The notes below the pieces were generated by a model, which was not told the origin of the DNA, searched no databases, and was given only the letters and a program-made list of their open reading frames with translations. The position numbers and the translations under genes were made by a program. A stretch of 64,000 bases of DNA from an uncultured Dialister sp. (GTDB lineage Bacteria; Bacillota; Negativicutes; Veillonellales; Dialisteraceae): positions 62,001 to 126,000 of the forward strand of contig UQJW01000004.1 of the NCBI GenBank assembly GCA_900541485.1. The letters are read 5' to 3'. Numbering within the stretch: the stretch's first letter is position 1; every line of letters begins with the position of its first letter. This document shows, piece after piece, positions 1-9,442 of this stretch.

Positions 1-512
1 TTAAGAAGAATATCAAGAGCCCGCTGAATACGGTTATGATACCAACAGAAAATCATGTAAGCCCCACCAAAAGTGGAGATGGTCTCAAAGAAGATAGTCT
101 TAATAGGGCGGGCAAACATCCAAAATTCAATCAAAGCCTTTTTAGTAATCGGAATCCCAAGATCATTAAAAATTGCCAATGGTTTCGGCAGCTTTTCGAT
201 TTGTCCTGCCGGACCGTTGAGAATCAGGTCATAATAAGGATAGTCAAAAAGCGCCCAGGCAAGAGAAATAAGAAGTACGGTTAAGTAAGCAATAATAAAT
301 TTCCTGAAAATACTCCACTTGTAAACTACATTTTTATATTTCCACTGGCAGTAAGCAGTATAAACAAAACCAATCACAAGCGGATATATTACCAAATCCT
401 GTCCGAACGGTCCTCCCAGAATATTCAGCCACAGTACCTGGGGAATATACTTAAATGGCAGTGAAAAAACAATAAGTGCAAAAATAACGTCAACATATTT
501 TCTATTCATCAT
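1..512 (-). CDS. Partial membrane protein, O-antigen polymerase/ligase-like
   Basis: An open frame begins at an ATG (510-512; a second ATG follows at once at 507-509) and runs without a stop to the left edge, so the C-terminus lies outside the window. It begins MMNRKYVDVIFALIVFSLPF and the 170 visible residues contain hydrophobic stretches at about residues 5-20, 30-50 and 75-92, as in multi-pass envelope proteins. A Shine-Dalgarno site GAGAGG stands five bases upstream. Its place at the downstream end of a polysaccharide cluster suggests an O-antigen polymerase or ligase (Wzy/WaaL type). No catalytic motif is visible in the part present, so this is inference from topology and context. Confidence 0.55.
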   Translation of the reverse strand, partial: MMNRKYVDVIFALIVFSLPFKYIPQVLWLNILGGPFGQDLVIYPLVIGFVYTAYCQWKYKNVVYKWSIFRKFIIAYLTVLLISLAWALFDYPYYDLILNGPAGQIEKLPKPLAIFNDLGIPITKKALIEFWMFARPIKTIFFETISTFGGAYMIFCWYHNRIQRALDILL

Positions 513-839
513 TTTTCCTCTCTAAATCTCTCTTAAATTGTCCCCGCAATTTCATAATAGAATTACAAATTCATCAATCATACTATATTCATCTAAATTT
601 TTATAATTATTTTTTTAGGCCATAAATGGCGCATTATCAAAAATGATTTTATTTATATTAAATTCTTGGTTTTAATAGATATTAATTTCTCTTTTATAAT
701 TTTTTATAAACGCAAAAAATAATAGCCCAAAAAAGAAGAAAGTATACGGTCGGATTCTTCCCAACACAATCTATACTGCTCAGTCACTAAGGTAAAGGAG
801 AAAATTAAAATCATTAGCACAAGACAGGATTCAGTATAC
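513..839. other. AT-rich intergenic stretch with a possible gene remnant
   Basis: This 327-base gap is very AT-rich and holds no convincing gene. A minus-strand frame (704-907, or from an internal ATG at about 856) reads MNRLFKYTESCLVLMILIFSF and then stops after about 50 residues. It overlaps the end of the glycosyltransferase and could be the start of a decayed membrane protein gene, but its length and overlap make chance equally likely. Confidence 0.3.
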
Positions 840-1988
840 TTAAACAATCGGTTCATTTGACCCCTCATAAAACTCTTCCAATTTCCCGATTTCTTTCTCA
901 ATATCATACCCCGCGTCAGTAATTTCTTTCTGCATACCTCTGCGGGGGATATTGCTTTTCTTTAAGATTTCTTCTGCCCAATTCTCCGCCGGTATTTTCA
1001 AAGAAATAAAATGAACCAAATTAGATACCCCCAATTCATGGGGAATCGTATCTGAACAAAAACAAGGAAGCCCTGCCGCTTGTGCTTCTATTCCAACAAT
1101 TCCCAGTCCTTCAAAACGGCTGGGGAGAAGAAAACAGTCCATAGCCTGCATCAGAGCCGGAACGTCATTGCGAATCCCCAGAAACTGTACATTATGCTCA
1201 ATACCCAGCTTGTATACTTTAGTCTTTGCTTCGTCCATATACGAAGAGTCTCCCACATAACTCCCGATTAAAAGAAGTTTTGCATTGTTTTTTTTCTTTA
1301 CCAATTCATAAAAGATATCGATCAAGAAAGAATGTTTTTTTTGATAACTGAAACGACCTACATGACCTACAACGAAATCTGTGTCCTTAATTTTCAGTTC
1401 TCTACGTTTTTTAAGGCGTAGAGTTGAATTGAACTTGAATTTCTGCACACTAATTCCATTGTTAATTAAAGTATAAATACGTTTTTCCAACATGCTCTTC
1501 GGATACATCCACTCTGCTGCTTTTCGGGAACAGGCCAAAAAATGTTTTGCCACTAAAGGCAACATAGGCTTAAATACCTGGTGAAGTACCTGCTTAATTT
1601 TTCGATACTTTCCATCCACTCCGGTGCTGTGAGAATGAACGAGAATCTTCTCTGCCCCTGCCTCCTTGCAGACAAGTGCATAGAGGAATAATTTATAGGA
1701 AACGTCAGAATGGATATGAATCACATCATAATTTTCTTTTTTTACCAGACCGTATAATTTCCTAAAACTTCGCAACTGCTTAGCAAACAAATTCCCTGTA
1801 TATCCGCAGTAGTGCACCTTCCCGCCAAAGCTTTCAACATATTCGATATGCTCTTTCTTTTCAAATTTCTCAAAAGCACATAAGTCAATTTGAAAACCCC
1901 GGTCAATATTCTCCAGAATATTGACCACAAAAGCATAAACGCCCCCATACCCGTTATCGTCTACATTAACTTCTAAAACTCTTTTCAT
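840..1988 (-). CDS. Glycosyltransferase, GT4 family (GT-B fold)
   Basis: A 382-residue enzyme expected to transfer a nucleotide-activated sugar onto a lipid-linked glycan at the cytoplasmic face of the inner membrane. The N-terminus has the glycine-rich acceptor loop (DDNGYGGVYAFVVNILEN, about residues 10-27), and the C-terminal half carries the GT4 signature VGHVGRFSYQKKH and the EX7E motif in FEGLGIVGIEAQAAGLP. The length is normal for the family. It follows the HAD-type gene by 10 bases and appears to be part of the same minus-strand polysaccharide operon. The sugar and acceptor cannot be told from sequence. Confidence 0.85.
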   Translation of the reverse strand: MKRVLEVNVDDNGYGGVYAFVVNILENIDRGFQIDLCAFEKFEKKEHIEYVESFGGKVHYCGYTGNLFAKQLRSFRKLYGLVKKENYDVIHIHSDVSYKLFLYALVCKEAGAEKILVHSHSTGVDGKYRKIKQVLHQVFKPMLPLVAKHFLACSRKAAEWMYPKSMLEKRIYTLINNGISVQKFKFNSTLRLKKRRELKIKDTDFVVGHVGRFSYQKKHSFLIDIFYELVKKKNNAKLLLIGSYVGDSSYMDEAKTKVYKLGIEHNVQFLGIRNDVPALMQAMDCFLLPSRFEGLGIVGIEAQAAGLPCFCSDTIPHELGVSNLVHFISLKIPAENWAEEILKKSNIPRRGMQKEITDAGYDIEKEIGKLEEFYEGSNEPIV

Positions 1989-1998
1989 CAGTACTCCA

Positions 1999-3873
1999 TC
2001 AACGCCTTGTCTTCAAGAAAACATATAAAGAAGCATAGGGTGCTTTTACTTTAAAACACCGCTTCACAAATCCCGCCTTCCAAGCTGAATAGGAAAAGTC
2101 ACGGGCAAACTTTTTGGGGTTCTGTATATAATATGCCATGCTTTGCGGTTTAGCCAGTGGAAATACATTAGTATCATAAAAGCGAAAATCGCCAAACAGA
2201 GCTGCTTCTTTCCGTGTCGGTTCTGTTCCAAAGCGCAATAAATCATAACTGTATTCCTCTGCCGTATAATTTTTAAGATCAGCTGTAGCACTCTTAGCAT
2301 ATTCTTTGCAAAATTGCAGTGCCCCGTTCTGCAAGTCCTGAAATGCCATAAATTCTACATCATTTTCATGATATTCCGATTCATAGAGTACCGGAACGGC
2401 TTTGCCTTCTTCCAGATCATACCGTCTGGTAGACCCTTCTCTTGATAGGAAAAAGCTTTCAAACAGCCCCTGCATAAAAGAAACTCTAGGCTCAAGATGC
2501 ATTTTAGATGATTCATATAAATACCCATGAACCCGTGTATTTTTTAACTTTTTCCGCATGCCGAAATAATAGCCGTCCATGCTGACACTTATTCCCATGA
2601 TATCCATAATTTCCACAAGATACCGCTGCATACTACCATTCCAACCGATATCCATAACTGCAATGTTTCCCCGAAAATTTTTCTCCTTAAAATATGCAGA
2701 GAGGCACTCAAACTCATTACGTGAATTTTTAACAATGTCCTCACGGATGGTCTGGTAAAACCCCTTTAATTTCTCATTTTGTAAAAAATTATTTTCTTGC
2801 AATCCGGTATCCGGTGATAATTGAAACTGCTGAATTCTTTTTTGATATTTTTCAGGCTCCAGCCCTAACCTTTCCAAAAGAGTTCTTACCGTAAAAAATC
2901 GGGTAATTGTAATATAACGGGAAAATTCATCCCATCCGCTGTGCTTCCATAAAAGTGGAACAGATAGTGCACGGCGGGATAAATAGATATAGTCTGTCCG
3001 GCTATCCGGATACAGGGCATCGTATACTTTCTTTACCACATAGCCGTCTCGGGCAAAGAAAAAAATTTTCTTGCCACCTGCAGCATTGTGAAGCCACCGC
3101 ACAAAGCCAAAAAGAACAGGTCCAAAACAGGCGTATCCAAACTGGTAATACAGATTCTGATCAGTATCCAGATGATTATTGATAAAGACATTAAAAGCTG
3201 TCTGCTGTTTTTGATTCTTTAAATTAATCCACCGTGTCCGGTTATTTATTTTGGGAATCAAGATGCTTTTAATCCCCGCTTTGTGAGCACCAAGATAATC
3301 CCCTCGTACAGAATCCCCGATATGAATAACTTCATTTGAGGAAATTTTAACTGCTGACAACATTCTCCTAAACAGGTTTCCTGTAACTTTTTTCACTCCA
3401 CAGCTGCCGGAAATAAAGCAAAAGTCAAAATCAATTTTCTGCTCATGCAGAATGTCTTTCAAAAACTGCTCAGGCAGGTACATGTCAGAGGTAATAATGA
3501 TTTTTTTATCATGTGTCCTACAGTATTCATACACAGGATAGAGTACAGAATTTCGATGTAAGAGTGCCTTTTCCAGTTTTAATTCCTGCTCTTTATAGGA
3601 CTGATATGTCTCCTCAAGTTTCTCATAAATCTCATCCAATGTAATTTCTTCTTTACCGCTATTTTTCCGCAGACTACTTTCTGCTTCAATTCTTTTTTGT
3701 GCAAACAATACATCCTGATTCTGTTGGCCCACTAAATGAAATACATCTTCAGGATGCAAAATATCCCGTTTAAGAAGAGTATCAAAAATGTCAAAAGATA
3801 CATAAGAATATGGAGTAATCTTTTTTATGATTTGACTTGTATCATTCTCTCGTAAAAAATCAAACTGAAACAT
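1999..3873 (-). CDS. HAD-superfamily protein of polysaccharide loci (COG5610-like)
   Basis: A 624-residue protein with an N-terminal HAD phosphatase-like core: motif I reads SFDIFDTLLKR (about residues 27-37), motif II falls in ITSDMYLPEQF, and HIGDSVRGDYLGAHKAG matches the Mg-binding motif IV. The remaining 400 residues are a large uncharacterised region with many aromatic residues. Proteins of this architecture are often found in capsule and LPS clusters next to glycosyltransferases, with unknown substrate. It ends ten bases before the GT4 gene and lies one base downstream of the DUF4422 gene, so the three are very probably co-transcribed. Confidence 0.75.
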   Translation of the reverse strand: MFQFDFLRENDTSQIIKKITPYSYVSFDIFDTLLKRDILHPEDVFHLVGQQNQDVLFAQKRIEAESSLRKNSGKEEITLDEIYEKLEETYQSYKEQELKLEKALLHRNSVLYPVYEYCRTHDKKIIITSDMYLPEQFLKDILHEQKIDFDFCFISGSCGVKKVTGNLFRRMLSAVKISSNEVIHIGDSVRGDYLGAHKAGIKSILIPKINNRTRWINLKNQKQQTAFNVFINNHLDTDQNLYYQFGYACFGPVLFGFVRWLHNAAGGKKIFFFARDGYVVKKVYDALYPDSRTDYIYLSRRALSVPLLWKHSGWDEFSRYITITRFFTVRTLLERLGLEPEKYQKRIQQFQLSPDTGLQENNFLQNEKLKGFYQTIREDIVKNSRNEFECLSAYFKEKNFRGNIAVMDIGWNGSMQRYLVEIMDIMGISVSMDGYYFGMRKKLKNTRVHGYLYESSKMHLEPRVSFMQGLFESFFLSREGSTRRYDLEEGKAVPVLYESEYHENDVEFMAFQDLQNGALQFCKEYAKSATADLKNYTAEEYSYDLLRFGTEPTRKEAALFGDFRFYDTNVFPLAKPQSMAYYIQNPKKFARDFSYSAWKAGFVKRCFKVKAPYASLYVFLKTRR

Positions 3874-3874
3874 C

Positions 3875-4645
3875 TTACTCCCCTTTTCCCAAAAACTTCC
3901 TTTTCAAAAATTTCCCAATCTTCTTTGGCCAATCCACCTTCTCCAGTGTCACTACCGGCACTTCTGCTTTTTTAAGGTGCTGGTTCATCAGCCATACATT
4001 CAGCAATCGCTCGGCAAGGAACCCATAAACCCGGGCTTCGTAAGTGCTATAACCGGAAATATCAATGCGGCTTTCCAAGGTAAAGAGAATATCAAAGAGC
4101 CAGGTACAGTAAGCATCAAAATTTTTCTTGCTCATGACAAACATGTTCAAAATGTAAAGCTTGCGACCATTCATCAGTTTCGTAAAAGCATTTCTGCAAG
4201 CCGGGTATTTTTCGGCGATAATTTTTTCTACTTCATCTAAGTCCTTTTTAAAGTGGGCGTGCTCATACTGGCTTCGTACGGTTTCGATGTAATAGTTCCT
4301 CTTCACCGGCAGAATTACATCATAATCCTTAAGCAAACATTCGTAATCTGCCCGTGTAAAGATTGCCTGTTTCTTCTTTTCCAAGTTATCGGTATGAACC
4401 CTATTCCCAAAATATCTTCTGTAATGGCAGAGACCTATATATTCACAGTCTAAATTTTTCCATGCCCAGTATAGACCGGTTAATTCACAGTAGTTCGGAT
4501 TCTTCGCCGAGATATTATCTCCTGTATTATCCGGAAGATACTCCAGCGGCGTCTTATTTTCCGCTCCTACATGTAACGGGACATATACTTTGTCTTCCGG
4601 CATCCAATATTTCTTATGGGCCGCAACCAATATTTTTATATTCAT
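3875..4645 (-). CDS. DUF4422 domain glycosyltransferase-like protein
   Basis: A 256-residue soluble protein that begins MNIKILVAAHKKYWMPED and carries the typical DUF4422 core: NPNYCELTGLYWAWKN followed by EYIGLCHYRRYF (about residues 50-85). Members of this family are encoded in capsule and exopolysaccharide clusters and are regarded as sugar transferases with a GT-A-like fold. The gene lies between wbaP (3 bases upstream) and the HAD-type gene (1 base downstream), which agrees with a role in building the same repeat unit. Confidence 0.8.
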   Translation of the reverse strand: MNIKILVAAHKKYWMPEDKVYVPLHVGAENKTPLEYLPDNTGDNISAKNPNYCELTGLYWAWKNLDCEYIGLCHYRRYFGNRVHTDNLEKKKQAIFTRADYECLLKDYDVILPVKRNYYIETVRSQYEHAHFKKDLDEVEKIIAEKYPACRNAFTKLMNGRKLYILNMFVMSKKNFDAYCTWLFDILFTLESRIDISGYSTYEARVYGFLAERLLNVWLMNQHLKKAEVPVVTLEKVDWPKKIGKFLKRKFLGKGE

Positions 4646-4648
4646 CCT

Positions 4649-6109
4649 TTAATAGGCTCCTTTACGTTTCAGGACTACGCTGATTGTTCTCCACAGCATC
4701 ACGATATCCAGCCAGACACTCCAGTTATGGACATACCAGCTGTCCATACGGACACGTTCCGGATAGTCTATATCACTGCGCCCGCTGACCTGCCACATTC
4801 CTGTAATTCCGGGAAGTACGCTATAGTATTCTGTTATAAATTTTTCATAGCGGACAATTTCTTTTTGTATAATAGGACGAGGTCCTACCAGACTCATTTC
4901 TCCTTTTAGGACATTTATGAGCTGCGGCAGTTCATCGAGACTTGTTTTGCGTAAAAAGGCACCACTCCGGGTAATACGGGGATCATTCTTCAGCTTGAAA
5001 TCTTTATCCCATTCTTTCCTGGCTTCTTCATTTGTCGCCAACAGTTTCTCTAAAACTTCTTGTGAATTGACACACATGCTCCTGAATTTATAGCAGTCAA
5101 ATTCTTTTCCGTCTTTCCCTACCCTGCGGTGTTTATAAATGACCGGACCGGGTGAATCATAATAAACCCAGGCGGCAATGGCGAGGAGAACAGGTAAAAT
5201 ACAAATTCCGCCAAGAATCGTTGCCACCAGGTCAAATATTCTCTTGACTGTCTGGTTCGATTTTCTTGCCAAATTATTTTTTATATGAAGAACCATAATT
5301 TTTTCATCGAAAAAGGTTTCTGCTTCCACATTAGACATGGGAACATCTACCAGGTTCGGAATTACGCCTACGTCTTTTACCAAGAGATGGGCCCGGTAAA
5401 TCAAGTCAGAAAGAACGTCCTGTACCAATCCAGGAGCTGCAATGACAACCTGCTCAATCCTCATTTCCCGTATAACTTTTTCCAAATCTTTAAACCCTCC
5501 CAATACAGGGTATGAGTCTGTATATGTGGTTTTAGGGGTACCATCTTCTAAAAAGCCCACAACTTCATAGCCCATACCTGAATCATTTCTGATTTCACGG
5601 ACAATGGCATCACCGGAAAGCCCGGCTCCGACAATTAACACGGAAATTTGGAGTAGGGAGAAGTGTTTCAACAGATTATTTGTTATAAAACGGCTTAAAC
5701 AAAGTAGCAAAAAGCTGAATAAAGCAATAAAGGCAACAAATAACCGCGAAACTTCTCCGGCTACTTGCCCGATAAACATCAATATAATTGAGAAGACCGT
5801 CCCGCCAAAAGATGCATAAAACAGTTTTTCTATAATTTTATAAGTAAGCATCCGTTTTGTATAAAGTCCCGCATAAAGAATGAACGACATAAATACAAAA
5901 GGCAACCAAAAAAACACATATACAGGCATTACCTCATATGTGTTATAGGTCATTATCATATTTCGCAGCTGCAAGGATAAGTAGGCAGACAGTACCAGTG
6001 CTATATAATCGCCACAAGCAAAAAGAATACCTGCCAAAAGTTTTTCATCAAAAAATTTCTTTTTGCCATGGGCTGCGAGTCCTCTTTGTTTAAATTTACA
6101 TAAATTCAT
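4649..6109 (-). CDS. wbaP: Undecaprenyl-phosphate hexose-1-phosphate transferase (WbaP-type)
   Basis: A 486-residue polyisoprenyl-phosphate hexose-1-phosphate transferase, the enzyme that starts glycan repeat-unit synthesis by moving sugar-1-phosphate from a UDP-sugar onto undecaprenyl phosphate. The N-terminal third has about four to five membrane spans, the middle a Rossmann-like region ([17 protein letters not shown], about residues 155-171), and the C-terminus the catalytic sugar-transferase domain with [40 protein letters not shown] and VGPRPI. The length matches full WbaP rather than the short PglC form. A GGAGAT site precedes the ATG. Galactose is the usual substrate of WbaP, but glucose cannot be excluded. 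Confidence 0.88.
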   Translation of the reverse strand: MNLCKFKQRGLAAHGKKKFFDEKLLAGILFACGDYIALVLSAYLSLQLRNMIMTYNTYEVMPVYVFFWLPFVFMSFILYAGLYTKRMLTYKIIEKLFYASFGGTVFSIILMFIGQVAGEVSRLFVAFIALFSFLLLCLSRFITNNLLKHFSLLQISVLIVGAGLSGDAIVREIRNDSGMGYEVVGFLEDGTPKTTYTDSYPVLGGFKDLEKVIREMRIEQVVIAAPGLVQDVLSDLIYRAHLLVKDVGVIPNLVDVPMSNVEAETFFDEKIMVLHIKNNLARKSNQTVKRIFDLVATILGGICILPVLLAIAAWVYYDSPGPVIYKHRRVGKDGKEFDCYKFRSMCVNSQEVLEKLLATNEEARKEWDKDFKLKNDPRITRSGAFLRKTSLDELPQLINVLKGEMSLVGPRPIIQKEIVRYEKFITEYYSVLPGITGMWQVSGRSDIDYPERVRMDSWYVHNWSVWLDIVMLWRTISVVLKRKGAY

Positions 6110-6182
6110 TTATATCTCCAATTAAATACCAGTATGGTATTTTTTTATATTGATTTCTTTATTTGTTTGCAAACCTGCATTT

Positions 6183-7304
6183 TCAAGTATTTAATTCATT
6201 ATGGCTCAATTTTAATGCACTTGCAATCACGGCATCCATATCATAGTACTTATATTCTCCCAGACGTCCTCCGAAAATTGTCTTTCTTTCCTTGTCTGCC
6301 AGTGCTTTGTATTTCCTGTATACAGCTCCATTTTTTTCATCGTTCACCGGGTAGTACGGTTCATCTCCCGGCTTCCACTCTGTACTGTATTCTTTACTGA
6401 TAACAGTTTTGGGTAAATCTTTCCCCTCGCTGTCTTTTCCGAATTCAAACCACTTGTGCTCGATAATTCTTGTCCACGGCGTTTCCCTGTCCGTATAATT
6501 AACAGCTGCATTCCCTTGGAAATTAGGCTGATTGAGTATTTCTGTTTCAAATCTGACACTGCGATAGGCGAGCGGTCCGAAATCATAGTTGAAATAGGAG
6601 TCAATCGGTCCTGTATATATCACTTTATTTGCCAAAGCATCCAGTTCTGCTTTGTTTTTCAGATAATCGGTATTTAGAGAAATTTCTATCCCATCCAGCA
6701 TACGATCAACCATCTTCGTATAACCGCCAACCGGGATTCCCTGATAAAGTGCATTGAAATAATTATTATCAAAAGTCATGCGTACCGGAAGTCGTTTGAT
6801 AATAAATGCCGGCAATTCTGTGCAAGGGCGTCCCCATTGTTTTTCTGTATAGCCCTTGATTAATTTTTCATAGATATCTATGCCGACAAGGCTGATTGCC
6901 TGCTCTTCCAGATTTTTGGGATTCGTAATTCCTGCCTTTTTGCGCTGTTCCGTAATTTTCTTTTCCGCCTCGGCAGGTGTCACTACGCCCCACATTTTAT
7001 TGAAGGTATACATATTGAACGGTAATGAATAAAGCTCACCATGATAATTAGCCACAGGAGAATTAGTAAAACGGTTGAATTCGGCAAACCTGTTGATATA
7101 GTCCCAAACTTCCTTATTATTGGTATGAAAAATATGGGCCCCATACTTATGCACTTGAATTCCTTCTATATTTTCGGTATAAACATTTCCTCCGATATGT
7201 CCCCGTTTATCTACGACAAAAACTTTCTTTCCCACGTTTCTCGCCTGACGGGCAAATACCGCACCGAAAAGGCCGCTTCCTACCACCAAATAATCGTATT
7301 TCAA
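6183..7304 (-). CDS. glf: UDP-galactopyranose mutase
   Basis: A 373-residue FAD enzyme that converts UDP-galactopyranose into UDP-galactofuranose, which implies galactofuranose in the surface glycan made here. The N-terminal dinucleotide-binding loop reads YLVVGSGLFGAVFARQA, and further on are family features GGNVYTENIEGIQVHKYGAH, EKQWGRPCTELP and the C-terminal FGGRLGEYKYYDMD. The start codon is TTG at 7302-7304 with AAGGAG eight bases upstream. It lies 73 bases upstream of wbaP on the same strand and probably leads that operon. Confidence 0.93.
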   Translation of the reverse strand: MKYDYLVVGSGLFGAVFARQARNVGKKVFVVDKRGHIGGNVYTENIEGIQVHKYGAHIFHTNNKEVWDYINRFAEFNRFTNSPVANYHGELYSLPFNMYTFNKMWGVVTPAEAEKKITEQRKKAGITNPKNLEEQAISLVGIDIYEKLIKGYTEKQWGRPCTELPAFIIKRLPVRMTFDNNYFNALYQGIPVGGYTKMVDRMLDGIEISLNTDYLKNKAELDALANKVIYTGPIDSYFNYDFGPLAYRSVRFETEILNQPNFQGNAAVNYTDRETPWTRIIEHKWFEFGKDSEGKDLPKTVISKEYSTEWKPGDEPYYPVNDEKNGAVYRKYKALADKERKTIFGGRLGEYKYYDMDAVIASALKLSHNELNT

Positions 7305-7341
7305 CGCCTGATCTCCTTATAACATTTTATGTTCTTCACTA

Positions 7342-8337
7342 CTAAAGTCCGCTTTCTGCGATACTGCCTTTTTCCTGAGCTGCCCCCAGCATGCCGGCCA
7401 TTTCGTACAAGTCCTTTTTAAAACCTTTTGCCTCTTTCGCCGCTTCTTTGTACGGCAAAATTCTGATCTCTCCGTTTTTCATACCTGCAAGGGCGCCTTT
7501 TTCTCCGTGCATCAATGCTTTGACGGCAGCTGCTCCTAAAACTGAACCGAGGATACTGTCCCTGGCACTCGGAAGTCCCCCTCTTTGTATGAATCCCAGA
7601 ATGGTCGTACAGATGTCGATATCCGTTCTTTCTCTCAGCCATTCTCCGAGTGCACGGCCGTCATCAGCCCCTTCGGCACAAATGATAATGCTGTTCGTTC
7701 TGCCTTCTTTCATTTGCTCCAAAAGGCTTCTTGCCAGTTTTTCACGGCTGAACGGAACTTCCGGAACCAAAATATATTCCGCTCCGCATGCCACACCTGC
7801 ATCGAGCGCAATATTTCCCGCAAAACGGCCCATCACTTCTATAATCGCCGCTCTGTCGTGGGACGACGCGGTGTCACGGATACGGCTCACTGCATTCACA
7901 ACGGCATTGACCGCCGTGTCATGACCGATTGTTTCATCTGTGCCGTGCATGTCATTATCTATGGTCGCCGGAATGGTGACTGTGGGAATACCGAGGGCGG
8001 ATAATATTTCTGCTCCCTGCACCGAACCGTCACCGCCGATAACAACCAGGCCGTCTATTTCATATTTCCTTAAAATCTCCGCTCCTTTTTTCTGATTGCT
8101 TTCTTCAAAAAAAGCGGGACAGCGGGCCGTTTTCAAAGCTGTACCGCCGTGGAGAATAATACCTCCGGCATCACGATTCGTCAGACGACGGATATCTTCT
8201 TCCAAAAGTCCGGTGTAGCCGCGGCTGATTCCGTAGACATCACATTTCATGGCTTTTGCGGTACGAATTACACTGCGGATAGCGGCATTCATACCCGATG
8301 CATCTCCGCCGGAAGTCAATACGGCCAATCTTTTCAT
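7342..8337 (-). CDS. pfkA: ATP-dependent 6-phosphofructokinase
   Basis: A 331-residue glycolytic enzyme that phosphorylates fructose 6-phosphate. It starts MKRLAVLTSGGDASGMNAAI (ATP loop), with VVIGGDGSVQGAEIL and the catalytic region TIPATIDNDMHGTDETIGHDTA; the last contains the catalytic Asp and marks the ATP-dependent bacterial class. AAAGGAG precedes the ATG. It is the last gene of the minus-strand run that starts with the pilin operon, 42 bases after the shikimate-kinase-like gene, so it may receive read-through from pilus transcription; an own promoter cannot be excluded. Confidence 0.95.
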   Translation of the reverse strand: MKRLAVLTSGGDASGMNAAIRSVIRTAKAMKCDVYGISRGYTGLLEEDIRRLTNRDAGGIILHGGTALKTARCPAFFEESNQKKGAEILRKYEIDGLVVIGGDGSVQGAEILSALGIPTVTIPATIDNDMHGTDETIGHDTAVNAVVNAVSRIRDTASSHDRAAIIEVMGRFAGNIALDAGVACGAEYILVPEVPFSREKLARSLLEQMKEGRTNSIIICAEGADDGRALGEWLRERTDIDICTTILGFIQRGGLPSARDSILGSVLGAAAVKALMHGEKGALAGMKNGEIRILPYKEAAKEAKGFKKDLYEMAGMLGAAQEKGSIAESGL

Positions 8338-8379
8338 AATCGTCTCCTTTATAGAAAAATGAGAGCCGGTACAGAGTGT

Positions 8380-8958
8380 TCAGAAAAAGTGATTCTTTTC
8401 CCGTTTTTCAATTCCGGTCTGTTCCCTTTTAATAAATTCAATTTTATGCTTGTCAATATAACGGGCCACCCGCAAAGCCGTTTGCTCGGGATGCGTATTT
8501 GTCGTGTTGATGACAAGATCCACCCGGTCTTTCCACTTCGTCCACTTTCTGAGCATCTGTCTGACGTAGCCGTCCACGTCGGAATAGTCCATGGTCGGTC
8601 TTTTTCCGATACGGCGGCGGACTCGTTCCGCCAATCTGTACGGCTTGGCAAAAAGAAGTATGACCACACCGTACTCGGAAAGCAATTTAAATTTTTTATC
8701 CGTCATCGGATTGTTTCCGCCCATGGCGATGACAGCTTCGTGGTAATAGCGGACACGGCTGATGAGGGATATTTCTTTTTCCGCAAACGCTTCCGCCCCG
8801 ACACTTTTGTAATATTCGGCAATTTTCATGCCCGTTTCTCTTTCCATCATGCGGTCCGTATCGGCAAGTTGCCAATCAAAACCGTCAGAGAGGATTTTGG
8901 CGGCTCTGCTCTTTCCTGTCCCCATCGGACCGATCAGGACTATATTTCTCTTCTTCAT
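8380..8958 (-). CDS. Shikimate kinase-like P-loop kinase
   Basis: A 192-residue P-loop kinase that starts at ATG 8958, chosen because GAGG lies just upstream; the longer frame has no such site. The Walker A motif is GPMGTGKSRAAK, followed by ADTDRMMERETGMKIAEYY and AFAEKEISLISRV, the shikimate-binding Asp and Arg pattern of AroK. MGGNNPMT replaces the usual GGG-containing motif, and the C-terminus is somewhat longer than in a typical AroK of about 170 residues. It overlaps the end of the PilO-like gene by 74 bases, so translation of the two is probably coupled. Shikimate kinase is the most likely function; another small-molecule kinase is possible. Confidence 0.7.
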   Translation of the reverse strand: MKKRNIVLIGPMGTGKSRAAKILSDGFDWQLADTDRMMERETGMKIAEYYKSVGAEAFAEKEISLISRVRYYHEAVIAMGGNNPMTDKKFKLLSEYGVVILLFAKPYRLAERVRRRIGKRPTMDYSDVDGYVRQMLRKWTKWKDRVDLVINTTNTHPEQTALRVARYIDKHKIEFIKREQTGIEKREKNHFF

Positions 8959-9442
8959 AACTACCTCGGCTCGGCATGTGACGGACGGCCGCTTCAAAAA
9001 ACAGTTTGCCCTGTTCCTTTTTAATATGACACAGTTCCGTCACCATTCCCTTTTCTTTGCCCTCTATTATATCAAAGGCCGTGAGTATTTGTGAAAAAGT
9101 TCCTGTTCCTTTTACATAAAATAAAGTGCCTCCCTCTTCCCCTTTGCTCTGCCGCTCTTCTTTTACCTCCTCCGTTTTGCAGCCCGCAGATGTGAAGATG
9201 CCTTCTATATCGGGATTTTCATGTCCCTCTGTCAAAGACTTCAAAAAAGAAATATGATTTTTCTCTTTCGGTTTTTGTTTCCATGCATCTATACTTTTTA
9301 TCAAAGTTTCTTCTTTTTGCACATCGTCCTTTACATTTGAAATTTCCGTCTCCAGGTAGAAATCAGCGGCAAGAAACAGGGCTGCCAGAAGGAAAAAACT
9401 TCTCGTATAGGTATTGTCATTTAAAATTTCCGTGAGTTTCAT
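8885..9442 (-). CDS. PilO/GspM-like pilus assembly protein
   Basis: A 185-residue single-pass inner-membrane protein: a short cytoplasmic N-terminus, one hydrophobic span (about residues 14-29, FFLLAALFLAADFYLE), then a charged coiled coil (EISNVKDDVQKEETLIKSID) and a small globular domain. This is the layout of PilO/GspM proteins, which link the cytoplasmic platform to the periplasmic part of type IV pilus and type II secretion machines. Its start overlaps the end of the PilM-PilN fusion by four bases (ATGA). Sequence similarity is weak, so the call rests on topology and gene order. Confidence 0.6.
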   Translation of the reverse strand: MKLTEILNDNTYTRSFFLLAALFLAADFYLETEISNVKDDVQKEETLIKSIDAWKQKPKEKNHISFLKSLTEGHENPDIEGIFTSAGCKTEEVKEERQSKGEEGGTLFYVKGTGTFSQILTAFDIIEGKEKGMVTELCHIKKEQGKLFFEAAVRHMPSRGSYEEEKYSPDRSDGDRKEQSRQNPL